Below are positions 22,655-33,013 of a stretch of 64,000 nt of DNA, in pieces. Made by a program: the position numbers and the translations under genes. Every line of letters starts with the position of its first letter. The first letter of the stretch is position 1. The DNA comes from Atriophallophorus winterbourni (lineage: Eukaryota > Platyhelminthes > Trematoda > Plagiorchiida > Microphallidae). The DNA is taken from positions 62,001-126,000 of the forward strand of contig JACCGJ010013674.1 of NCBI GenBank assembly GCA_013407085.1, read 5' to 3'. The notes under the pieces were generated by a model. It was not told the DNA's origin. It searched no databases and saw only the letters and a list, made by a program, of their open reading frames with translations.

Positions 22655-25550
22655 ATGGAGACTATCCCACAACGAGTAGCAAAATATGCAGTCATTGATC
22701 ATATATCACTTCCTGGGTTAAGTGCAACTTATCCTCGGCTCTGGTTTGCTCAATTAAAAGCCACATTTGGGTCACAACGTGTGACAAACAAAAAAGCAAT
22801 ATACTGGTTACGTCGTCGAAATTTACCGCCACAGTCGCGTCTGAAGTCGCAGATATCATATACAATAGACCATCTGAACATCCACATAAGATACTGAAAT
22901 CAGCTTTGATTTCTCGTAAAGCTTCGTCTGAAGAACAAAATCTCCGCAAGCTGCTCTCTTGTATCTAACCGTTACACCTTTTACGCCGCATGCTCTAATT
23001 ACAGAGCAACACGCCAGTCGGTGACTTTGTATTAAAGCAAGTGTGGCTGCAGAAGTTGCCTAAATAAGTTTCAATGACGCTTTCTGTAGTCGAAAACGAA
23101 TGCGGTCTCGAATACTTGGTAACATCTCACACTAATTGTATGATAGACAAAAGTCAGCACTCGCCGCTATGCAAACTAACAGTAAATCGGCATTTTTAGC
23201 TTTAGAGTTGGAACTAACGAAACTTGAATTGAAAATAAAAGAAGTGACTCCACACCTCCAAGCCTTGATAAAATCAAGATCAAGACCAATAACACTCCGC
23301 GAAAGAAACAGCTGCTGACAGTGTTCTTCAAGGACTGAGAATAAAACTAGACATTGCTTCTACCACTGCCGATCAGACGAACGCGCTGATCGATGCAATT
23401 AGCCCTGTATATTCACCTCAGACCCCAATAATCAACGAAAGCGAGCCAGCCAGGCAGTAAATACAGCTGCACTGCCTGGCAACAAAGTTAGCCGTCTCTT
23501 ATACATCTCTGACAACGCAACTCGATCGCGTCTTCTGGTGGACATCTGTGAGGAACTCAGCGTCATGCCACCATCTGAAACCGAACTCAAGTGTTCGTTA
23601 GGATTGACTTTTCAGGCGGCCAACGGTACCAGCATAGCCACCTATGATGATCAGTCTCTTGCTGTAGACTGAGACTTGCGAAGTTCGTTTCACTGGTTAT
23701 TCACTATTGCACACGTAGAAATAACGATTTCGGGTGTGTATATTTTGACCAATTTCAACCTCGCGGTAGATTAAAGCCATCGATAACACCATGAAGCTAA
23801 CTTCTATTTTCCAATATAATTACTCACCCGTCCAAGTTATTCCATTTCTGACTCCACCCGACCCCGAGCCTTACAGTGAACTGATTACCGTGTTACTTCA
23901 GGTTTTCAAACATTCCTAACTATTGTCAGGCAAGAGTTCGAGCATATGGTGTAGCTAGGAATAATCAGTCCATTGACCTTGTCATGGGCTTCCCAGCTGC
24001 ACATTTCGAAGAAGAGAGCTGCAGACACCTGGCACTCATGTGGAGATTATTAGTCACTCAATCACCTCATTGTACTAGACCGGTGCAATATCTTACATAT
24101 CCACGATTTCACGACATCGCTACATGAATGAACCTTGTTCCTAAAGCATGACTTAGTACGTGGTTAGCATCAAATCTCCGTTGTGTAGGGGTGCATCCCC
24201 AAAACGGCAGTCGCAACAACATAAAGCTGTTTCATGGGTTACACTTCGTTAACGTTTACTTAGATTACGTACTAATTGCCAGCAGGAAATCGTCGGAATT
24301 CTCAAACCTCTTCGAGAGGTTTTTCAATGTATATCTTGTTATTGAGTGGTCGTGAACGCCGATAAATGCATCCTCCATGTATATGCACCCTATTTTCTTG
24401 GTTACCGTATTGATTTCACCGGGATTAGAACTATGGAGCAAAGAGTCTCTGCTATCCATGAATATCCGTGTCTAAGTTCAATCCAATTGGCTTCGCCAAT
24501 TATTAATGGTGCTTTATACCTCATTGCTAGAGGTTAGCTGACCAGCTTACAGATTTGTATCGCTGCAGAAAAACGAGATTTTTTCGAACGCAGGTGAAGC
24601 TTTTGCCTCACTTACAACTGCTCTCAATGAAACAAACACTCTGACTTATATGTCGACTGTGGTAAATGCTTCCATATCACCAGATAGCGAAGCATCGAAC
24701 GTAGAGGTAGTCGCAGTACTCTAACAAGAGTTTGAGAACATCACCAGACCTTTAGCATTCTTTTCACGTCGACTGCAACCGGTTTAAATAAGATATATTA
24801 CATTCGGTTGAACGCTGCTTTCCGCATACTATTTCATCTTAAAGGTCGTAACTTTACGGTTTACGCCGACCACAAACCGTTGATATTTGCCCTCGTGTCA
24901 ACATTAGATCGTTATTCACCCCGCGAGATCCGCCAGTTTAATAAAAATTTTCAATTCACGAGTGAAATTCGATACATTTTCGGCTCGTGAAACAGAGTCG
25001 CAGTACTTTCTCTCGGATTCAGTTGAGTGTCATCGACCAGCCCGTAATTGATTAGGAACATTTAGCACGTTCACAGCTAAATGACCCTGTACTAACTTGA
25101 TGCTTACTTCACAATCTGGAAAAATCCTCCTCTTTTCGGATACTCAATTCCAACACTTACCTGGTTTGTGATATATCTACTGGTAAAGCTCTTTCAATTG
25201 TCACTTCAAATTTGAGACTTAGAAAATTCGAGCATTCATACGTTCTATCACATCGCGGAGTAAAAGCCACTCAAAAGCTGATAATTTCTTGTTATCTTTG
25301 GTTTGAAATGCATAAAGACATTGAATTTTGAAACAAGAGTTGCCCCGATGTCAACAGAGCAAATTCCAGCGTCACACTATCAGATCCACTTGGTATATTT
25401 CTACCTGTTACTGGGCGCTTTCAGCACGTTTACTTAGACCTCGTCAACGATCTCTCCTCATTTTGTGCATGAAGATTAGGCATAAACCGACAAACACACT
25501 GTTTTTTCCGCACCAGCGAAACGAACTACTGAATAACAAATGTCATTTCT
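22655..25550 (+). mobile_element. Decayed second CsRn1-like gypsy element
   Basis: Fragments appear in element order. They are gag (YPRLWFAQLKATFGSQRVT near 22733, matching [12 protein letters not shown] of the intact copy); protease region (SRLLYISDNATRSRLLVD near 23492, SVMPPSE near 23560); reverse transcriptase (VYLDYVLIASRKS near 24257, YLDY where YIDD is expected); RNase H ([11 protein letters not shown] near 24750, ADHKPLIFAL near 24868, DRYSPREIRQF); and integrase finger remnants (QELPRCQQSKFQRHT near 25330). There are many stops and shifts. It is in the opposite orientation to the intact element. No LTRs were seen. Confidence 0.85.
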
Positions 25551-25559
25551 GAAACTGGA

Positions 25560-27830
25560 AACCTGGAACATACTGTCTATGCTTCCTGGATTTCATGACG
25601 ACGTCTCGAATATCGGAGGCGTCAGAAAATCAGCTGTGATTGTTAATGAGGTATAGAGACTGAATGTCGACGTGGCTGCCCTGCTAGACACGTGATTAAC
25701 AGACACTGGTAAACAAAAATAGATTACATATTTTTTGGTAACGAAGGGGTTCCGATGAGCCTCGGCTGCATGGAGTTGGGTTTGACTTTCGAGCAGCAGT
25801 GGGAGCAAATGGATTTAGACTTTAAATCTGAAGTGCATTACTGGTACCATTACGTTGGTCGACGTTTATGCACCGACGCTCGCTTAGACGCCTGCTGAAA
25901 AATACGCTTTGTATCATAACCTTGCAACAGTCCTCAAAAATGTGCCACAAAGAAACTGTGTAATGGAATTGGGTGATTTCAATGCTAGAGTTGGTGCAGA
26001 TTACGAGTCATGGCAAAACCGTCTCAGGAGGTTCGGTGTAGGTAAAACCAATGAAAATAGACAACGCCTTAAGAATTTTGCACACGGTTTAGTCTTCGTG
26101 TCAGTAACACTTCCTTCCAAACGATACCACAGCATAAGGTCTCTTGGAAACATCCTCGCTCTGAGCATTGGTATCAGCTTGATCTTATTCTTGTTTAGTG
26201 CACTAATATAGAAAGCGTACGTCTCACCAGATCATATCAAAGCGAAGACTCCGACACTGATCATTCACTGGTCTGTGCAAAACTGAAGCTTCCTCACGAG
26301 AGATTTCACCGCACCAAATTATCTGAGCGATTTACAAAAGCCTTCACAGCCGAGTTCAGCAATACAACCCCACTTGAATCTGCTTCAGAAAACTGGGAAT
26401 CGACAAATAGCTGCATATGCTGAGTCGCACTTTCCACTTCCTGTCCGCAGACAGCTCGAACGAGCTACTTTTTCGAAGCAAAATTCTTCTGAGATGACTG
26501 CTGTGTTGGATAATAAAAGGTCAGCATTCTTGAGGTTTAAAGGTATGCCAACCGATGAAAGCTTACGACTTTTAAGAACGACTAGAAATAAGGTCCAACA
26601 GACTACAAGACGAAGTGTGAATGACTATTGCACAGAAAATAGCCATAGTATCCTAAAAGCTGCGGATACTGGAAATTTCCACCATGTATTATGGGATCAA
26701 CGAAGCAATTAGTCCAAACATACTTTAAACGCCTCCTATTACCGCATGTAATTGAAAATGTCTAGCGGTTGCCGACAATTGACTATCTAGATACCCTCCC
26801 TACTCTTGATAAGCTCAAAGAGGCAATCAACCGCTTAGTGAATGGGAAGGTCCCTGGTGACTCCGCAATTCCACCTGAGCTCAACAAATGCTGTGGAGCA
26901 GCATTATTACAACCTCTTCACCATTTGCTTCTTCAGTGCGGGCCGAAGGAGTGTGTCCCACAATAGATGCGAGACACAAATATCAACAGGCTATTTATGA
27001 ATAAGGCAGCTAGAGGCGATTGCAACAATTACAGAAAAATCTCCCTCCTGAATGTTGTTGGCAAATTGTTTGCTAAAGTCTTAGAGATCCAGCTGCAAGT
27101 TTTAGCTGATAGTATTTACTCCGAATCTCAATGTAGCTTCCGCAAGGGAAGATCAACCGTCGACATGATCATCTCCCTGAGAAAACTTCAAGAAAAGTGT
27201 CGGGAACAGCGTTTGCTGTTTTAATTTATTTAACAAAGGAAATCCGACTACCTCAGCAGGGAAAGTCTTTTCAAAATGCTTGAACTGAAAAGCTTCCCTT
27301 TTTCTGCAGTGTCTTGGTCATGTCTACAGAATAGAAAATGGTCGTATTCCGAAAGATCTACTCTATGGTGAGTTGCAATTAGGAAGTCGACCATTGGGTA
27401 GACCGCACTTGCGGTACAAAGACGTTTGCAAAAGAGATATGAAAGCTCTTGACATTGACCCGGAGATTTGAGAAGATCTTGCTCTTGACCGCTCACTTTG
27501 GAAGCATAGTGTAAACCGTCGTCTGCAAGCTGGGGAGGAGCAGATACACCTCATGGCTGCTGAACGCAGTTCACACCGCCGGCGTGCAACTGATGCAATA
27601 CAACCTAGTTCTGACTATGTTTGCCAGCGCTGCGAGAGAGATTGTTCCTCCCGAATCGGTCTGTTTAGTCATTCCAAAGGCTGTAGAACATAAACATTCA
27701 TGCGATTTTGATGTACATCCAAGGTCGACATTGACCGAAGGAGGCCAACAACAACAACAACCCGGAGATGGAGTACTCATGCAAGCTTGGGCACCATGGC
27801 TATAAAAGGACATCTAGATGCTCGAAATGA
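25560..27830 (+). mobile_element. Degenerate RTE-like LINE with RT core deleted
   Basis: The endonuclease part includes VMELGDFNARVGAD (near 25962). The linker and N-terminal RT follow (LKEAINRLVNGKVPGDSAIP near 26812; NYRKISLLNVVGKLFAKVLE near 27028; SQCSFRKGRSTVDMIISLR near 27128). After REQRLLF at 27224 the sequence jumps to the C-terminal part (RPHLRYKDVCKRDMKAL near 27400) and a final finger [20 protein letters not shown] (near 27617). The palm with the FADD-type catalytic motif is missing, so this copy is dead. Confidence 0.8.
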
Positions 27831-27879
27831 TTTATCACAGAGCAACTTATGATTTTGGTCGTTTCCGCAACCAACAATA

Positions 27880-28215
27880 AGAGAATCGACTCGTGCATCT
27901 TAATTTGTATACACTGCTTCGCAGGCAGGTTCGATTTGATCTAATCCTAACTTATAAAATAATGACCTCAAAGATGCACCCTATGAGGCATCTATTTCGC
28001 CTTAGGTCAAGCCACACCACATGTACTCATCCAATGGCAATTAATATTCCACATTCTCACAGGAACTGCCGTCGTTTCTTCTATTCGGAGCGCGTTTGTT
28101 TCTTACGGAACTTCCACCGTCAGATGTTATACAATCACCTATCGAAAGTATTTTCAGTAACAAATTGGATATATTTATGCGTAGTAATTCCACCCTACGT
28201 CCCGTTTATATAACA
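27880..28215 (+). mobile_element. CR1-like LINE, 3' end of ORF
   Basis: The translation ends with the block typical of CR1-like C-termini: YTLLRRQVRFDLILTYKIM, a THPM segment, NCRRFFYSERVCFLRN, and LSKVFSVTNWIYL before the stop. The upstream part is missing; the fragment abuts the 3' end of the RTE-like LINE. Confidence 0.7.
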
Positions 28216-29578
28216 TGACCTTTATTCAAACGAATATTTTTCCATCATACCGAGACAATACATGACATTTTTTGTAACCACAAAACTGTCGGTCTTTCTT
28301 ATGCTTCAATTTATTTATTGGAATATACTGTGGTGTTGTACAACTACGAGCATTTTTATACCATTAATTCTTGAATCTTAGATTGCACGGAATAAATTAT
28401 TGTGATGAGTAAAAATAAATGTCCAAAAGAATATGGATTTCGGAAATAACGAAGAAGCTGAATAGTCAAAATTTTAAATTGTGATTGTTCGAAAGGTAAG
28501 TCTGTTTTGAATGGAAGAAGTATTTCTCACGAGTTTTCGTAGAAGATTCGGGGCGTTAAGATGGTTTCATTTATGGACCAGTTTTGTTCACATGGATGTA
28601 AGCGAGGTAATCGGGAACGTAAATATTAACGTGCCAAGTGAATGTTCATTATGAAAGTTGTAAAACTATAGTTGAATAGTTGGTATGATCCTCATACTGT
28701 CTTTGGAACGCACTAATTTTTCTCCTCGCCTTTTGGTGAGGAACGTTTTTCTGTTACATTCCCGCTGACACGCATGTAAGAAGTTATTTTTGAAGACATT
28801 GTTTGTAGTGGTGGACGCTCTTCTGTGGTATACCACCGAAAGAAATCGGGACACCGTATTGGCTAGTTAGTCACATACTGTACCGTGCAAACTGAAATGA
28901 ACTGAACTTCAACCATATATCTTGAATTTTGAAAATACGACTTTCCGTTCGTCATCATTATCAGTCAAGTCTCCCGTAGATTTCAAGCACCATATCTTTT
29001 AAGAAGCTTTTATTCTATGTTGAAAATTTGAGCAATACTTAACTTCGGTCATCCATAAGCGCCTCAAGTGCTCGACCAAGAATCACTCTGCGGTACGAAC
29101 CACCGGTGGGCCGTGACGGATATCTTTGTGATGCGAGGCGACCCACTGGTGAGTCGCTTTAGAAAATATTAGAGAATATTTAAAAACAACATAAAAATTA
29201 CTCTTATTGTTATTTTCTTTGCAGCCGATATCGATAATTTGATATAAAGTGTTGAAATTATATGAATATCAGGAAAAACATCTAAATAATTTTGAAATAG
29301 AAAGTTTTAATATTACGAAAATGAAAGAAATTAAACATTATGGTTTGAATTGAGGCATGGCAAGCACATAAATGGATTCCCAGAGTATCCTTCACAAAAT
29401 GTGGATATTTTTTCGCCATTCTATCGGCAACATTTGATCCTTTTGACTGGGAGATCATTTTATACCATCCCACACAGCGCTTTCTTGACTTGCCTTTTTA
29501 GCTTGATGTTTCGCTCAGGCAATGATCAGTTGACAAGCCTCCTGTTATCGGAGGTGCACTTCTTTCTTCAATGGACAG
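28216..29578. other. Repeat-derived stretch, no gene
   Basis: No gene was recognised. It contains a (TGAAC)-tailed repeat fragment (28800-28907) and two palindromic motifs at about 29097-29115 and 29137-29156. Confidence 0.4.
28800..28907 (+). repeat. 3' fragment of (TGAAC)-tailed repeat family B
   Basis: This shares the block around ACCGAAAGAAAT and the end CACATACTGT..CCGTGCAAACTGAA with copies at 30.3-30.6 and 32.05-32.9 kb. Confidence 0.75.
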
Positions 29579-29923
29579 TTATTCCTTACCTGAAAACAAG
29601 AACTTTCTTTCGTTTGCGGTGGCAGTCTGCAATTTATACTGCTGTAGAGAACCCTCTCTTGATTCAACTTCCTTTTCATTATTATTTTCTTCACTAGTAT
29701 CGCTATCTAACTCATTTTCATCACTCGATTCATCATACTCAGAACCATCGGTACATTCTATGGAGAATATGTAATTTGACGAAATAGTATCATTACTGTC
29801 GAAAGAAAGTTCATCATGTTTTGTTTTTCTTGAAATATCATAAAAAGAAGAGGCTTCAATCTTGAAGGATCTTAAAATACAAAAAGTACATCGAGAAATA
29901 AAAAATATATTGTTCAAATACAT
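29579..29923 (-). CDS. Acidic ORF, possible piggyBac-like transposase N-terminus
   Basis: The frame is 114 aa with a very acidic Ser-rich middle (DGSEYDESSDENELDSDTSE). This resembles the disordered acidic N-terminus of piggyBac-type transposases, and palindromic sequences lie on both sides (about 29100-29156 and 30007-30021). No catalytic domain follows in frame. The assignment is an inference from composition and context. Confidence 0.3.
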   Translation of the reverse strand: MYLNNIFFISRCTFCILRSFKIEASSFYDISRKTKHDELSFDSNDTISSNYIFSIECTDGSEYDESSDENELDSDTSEENNNEKEVESREGSLQQYKLQTATANERKFLFSGKE

Positions 29924-30264
29924 AATTTAGCAGAAAATTGGCGTACGACTTATATATGGTTCATATCGCAGTGACATGAAAAATCTGTCACTTAGCTGCG
30001 AAACGACCCGCATGTGGGACATATCGTTCATTGCGTCAGGGTGCAGAGCACGTCGAGAAACACACCTAACCTCACACCACGACTGCCCAAAGTGCACTGC
30101 GTCTATAGCGATCCAAACATCACCGCACCAGGAGAAAATCGGCAGTTTCAACCATCGCATTCAACGTGTTAAGAATGGTTTGGACCATAACTGAGGTAAG
30201 CTATTTCCTGAATACTCCTAAATTTTTACTATGCAAACTGAAGTATTTGACCATTTTCAGCGTT

Positions 30265-30577
30265 ATCTGGTAAAATAGTAAATGCTACAGTTCTGTATTT
30301 TTGGATATACAACATTTGTTTCGCTAACCTCTCACCGTACTGGTAAAGAGAAATTGCTTTTCATTATTACAGCTTGGTTCATAATGAGGTGCTTCCTAAA
30401 CACAACCCGGATTATCTCTTGTCGTCTCTATCGTCGACTATATCCGACACACACAAAAACTTTTTGACAGTGGTGGTTGTTCCTCTGCAGCTTTTTACCG
30501 AAAGAAATTCTGGAGGCTCTATTGGCTCGTTAGCCACTTACTGGCCTCGGCAACTGAAGTGATCTGATCTGATGTAG
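30265..30577 (+). repeat. Repeat family B copy (LINE 3' tail or SINE)
   Basis: It starts with the LINE-tail-like block (CGTTATCTGGTAAA), continues with the shared CTAACCTCTCACCGTACTGG, and ends in GAAGTGATCTGATCTGATG, a diverged pentamer tail. Confidence 0.75.
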
Positions 30578-30593
30578 TCGCGCCAATACAGAA

Positions 30594-31925
30594 GGGTGGT
30601 TGCAGGTCAAATGTTGGGAACTATAGACATGTCAGTCTGACTAGCATCGTGTCAAAAGTACTCGAAAAACTATTGCGTGACTAAATCTGTCAGAATCTTA
30701 ATCGGCATTCTCTGTTGAGTGCAACTCAACATGGATTTCTTATGGGTAGATCCCGCCTGACCAACCTTCTTAGTTTTCTGGATACTGCAAATAAACTGCT
30801 GGACGAATGGAAGTCAGTCGAAGCCGTCTACTTAGATTTTAGCAAGGCTTTTAATTCCGTGAATTACCGCATTCTATAGATCAAGCTAGCAGCAAAAGCC
30901 ATACAGGGTATTCTACTTGCTTGGATAAAAGCATTCGTACAGGTAGGACATTCAGAATTCGGGTTGGATCCACGTTGTCTAGCTACACCGACGTGATCAG
31001 TGGGGTCCCTCAAGGGTCGGTACTCAGTCCTCTTCAATTCCTAATTTTCATGACTTGATGACTTGCCGTCTGCCTTGAAGTGTCCATACTTCATTTTTGC
31101 AGATGATGTGAAGTTCATCGGAACAACGGATGAAGATAACCTGATGCACGACCTTGGGCGGGTCATAAACCGGTCATACCAGTGGGACCTCCCACTGAAA
31201 CTTAATAAGAGCAAACTCTTATCAGCACTGGGTAATAAGATTTCGATCCACGTGCCGAGAAATTCCCTCAGTGTTAACGCCACACAGTGTGTTAAGGATT
31301 TGGGAGACTGGTTAGGGCTGACTTCAAATAGGAGGACCAATGTGTCGCTGCGGTTCAGCGACCACGCAAGGTACTTTTTCGGCTAAAATCAGTGCTATCG
31401 AGCAGAAGACCCGATGTATTCCTGCCACTTTACAAAGCATTAGTTCGGCCGCATCTGATATATTGTGTTCAGGCGTTGTGTCCTCACTATAAAAATGACA
31501 TCCTTCGACTTTAAAGGGTACAGCGTAACTCTCACGATTAACGGTCAGTGAGGGAAACCGTACGCTGCGCGCCTGATGTCTCTCGAACTCTTCATTCTTT
31601 GGCGCCGTCGTTTAAGAGGTGACTTAATTGAAACGTTCAAGGTCTTGAGAGTTTGAGTGGCGTGCCAACGAACGATTTCTTGACCTTAAGTTCCGAGCTG
31701 GGAACCCGGGGCCATTCACTTAAAGCTGCTGAGAAACGATGTCGGCTAGACTCCTGGAAACACTTTTTCATCCTTAGGGTGGTGAACGTCTGGAACATTC
31801 TTCCAGAAGAACTTATATCCTGCAGTACCGTCTCGAGTGTAAAGCATGGTTTGGAACGCTATATAAGCTTATGTAGTTCAAGTTTTAGCGTTTTTTCGTA
31901 AATCAAATAAACACTACAGTTCTCT
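30594..31925 (+). mobile_element. Degenerate CR1-like LINE (RT and C-terminus)
   Basis: RT motifs in order are NYRHVSLTSIVSKVLEKLL (near 30620), EAVYLDFSKAFNSVNYRIL (near 30820), FIFADDVKFIGTTDEDNL (near 31094; FADD is the catalytic box) and LKLNKSKLLSAL (near 31197). The C-terminus is RCRLDSWKHFFILRVVNVWN (near 31737). Stops and shifts interrupt it, so it is inactive. Its 3' tail leads into the family B repeats. Confidence 0.85.
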
Positions 31926-32049
31926 GTGTTTCTTTTATTTTATTATACACGATTCTCCTTAATTGCTATACAAGCTTAGGTATTTCATCTTTTAGCGTTA
32001 TCCCGTAAATAAAGTGAGGGCTAGAGTTCACTGTATTTTTTATTTATTA

Positions 32050-32318
32050 TACACGGTGCTACTTCAGCTGACCTCTCACCGTGCTGGTAAAGAGGAAATG
32101 CTTTTTCTTTCTCCAGCATCGGCTATAACGCGGTGCTTTCTAAATTCAACCCGGATAATCTCGTGGCTTCGCGATCGGCGAAGATTTCAAATAGACATAA
32201 AGAATAAACGTTTTGGCAGTGGTTGGTGCTTCTCTGCAGCTTTCTACCGAGAGAAATTCTGGACTCTCGATTGGCTTGTTAGCCACATACTGTCCTGTGC
32301 AAACTGAACTGAACTGAA
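32050..32318 (+). repeat. Repeat family B copy, first of a tandem pair
   Basis: It runs from CTACTTCAGCTGACCTCTCA to ACTGAACTGAACTGAA. It is preceded by a second copy of the LINE 3' tail (GCGTTATCCCGTAAATAAAG), so the repeat may be the LINE's own 3' region. Confidence 0.85.
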
Positions 32319-32575
32319 CTACTTCAGCTGACCTCTCACCGTGCTGGTTAGGAGAAACTGATTTTTCTTTTTCCAGCTTCGGCTATAACGCAGTGCTCCC
32401 TGAATGCAATCCGAATAATCTTTTGGCGTCGTGTTCTTCGATGATTTCAAATAGACAAAAAACGTTTCGGTAGTGGTGAGTGCTTCACTGCAGCTTTCCA
32501 CCGAAAGAAATTATGAACGCTCGATTGGCTCGTAAGCCACATACTGTCCTGTGCAAACTGAACTGAACTGAATGT
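32319..32575 (+). repeat. Repeat family B copy, second of a tandem pair
   Basis: It restarts at CTACTTCAGCTGACCTCTCA right after the tail of the first copy and ends with AACTGAACTGAACTGAA. The two copies are clearly alike along their length. Confidence 0.85.
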
Positions 32576-32577
32576 TT

Positions 32578-32690
32578 TATCATATCTGTCTAGGCCTGGT
32601 CAACCTGACAGAAAATTAACTCACATGCAGTCTATGACTGTGTTTTCCTTTGTTAGTGATTTCATACACCATACATTGTTCACCCATATT
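32578..32690 (+). repeat. SINE family A fragment
   Basis: It begins ATATCTGTCTAGGCCTGGTC and includes CACATGCAGTCTATGACTGTG and a CATACACCATACATT tail, matching the 3' half of the family A SINE. Confidence 0.65.
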
Positions 32691-32704
32691 ATAGCATTGC
32701 TTGC

Positions 32705-32902
32705 TGAATAGCTGACCTCTCAACGTGTTGGTGAAGAGTAACCCTACCTTACATTCCAGATATCAAGAAATAAAAACGTGTGAAGAGTACGAACTGTATA
32801 CTCCATATAGAAGTGCCGGGTGCTCAACCGCATACTGTCGAAGGAAATCTGGGCGCGTGATTGACTTTTAGCCACCTTCAGCCCTGTGCAAATTGAACCT
32901 AA
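32705..32902 (+). repeat. Repeat family B copy next to POLR1B exon 1
   Basis: This diverged copy starts AGCTGACCTCTCAACGTGTT and ends GCCCTGTGCAAATTGAACC. It lies only 36 bp upstream of the likely POLR1B start codon, so it occupies the presumed 5' UTR or promoter. Confidence 0.7.
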
Positions 32903-32938
32903 ACTTCAAGGTTGCTGGTTATTTAAATTAACACGAGG

Positions 32939-33013
32939 ATGGAGAACCTCAGTAGGATTCATGTAAAGTCCTTCAATTTTCTCCTTAAAGATGGCTTGAA
33001 ACGTATGATCAAG
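32939..33013 (+). CDS. POLR1B: POLR1B exon 1 (start uncertain)
   Basis: ATG at 32939 has an in-frame TAA 15 nt upstream and no convincing acceptor between. The translation [19 protein letters not shown] matches the family's conserved HV-SFN region. The N-terminus would be shorter than usual, so an unseen upstream exon remains possible. Phase 0 donor AAG|GTAAAC. Confidence 0.7.
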
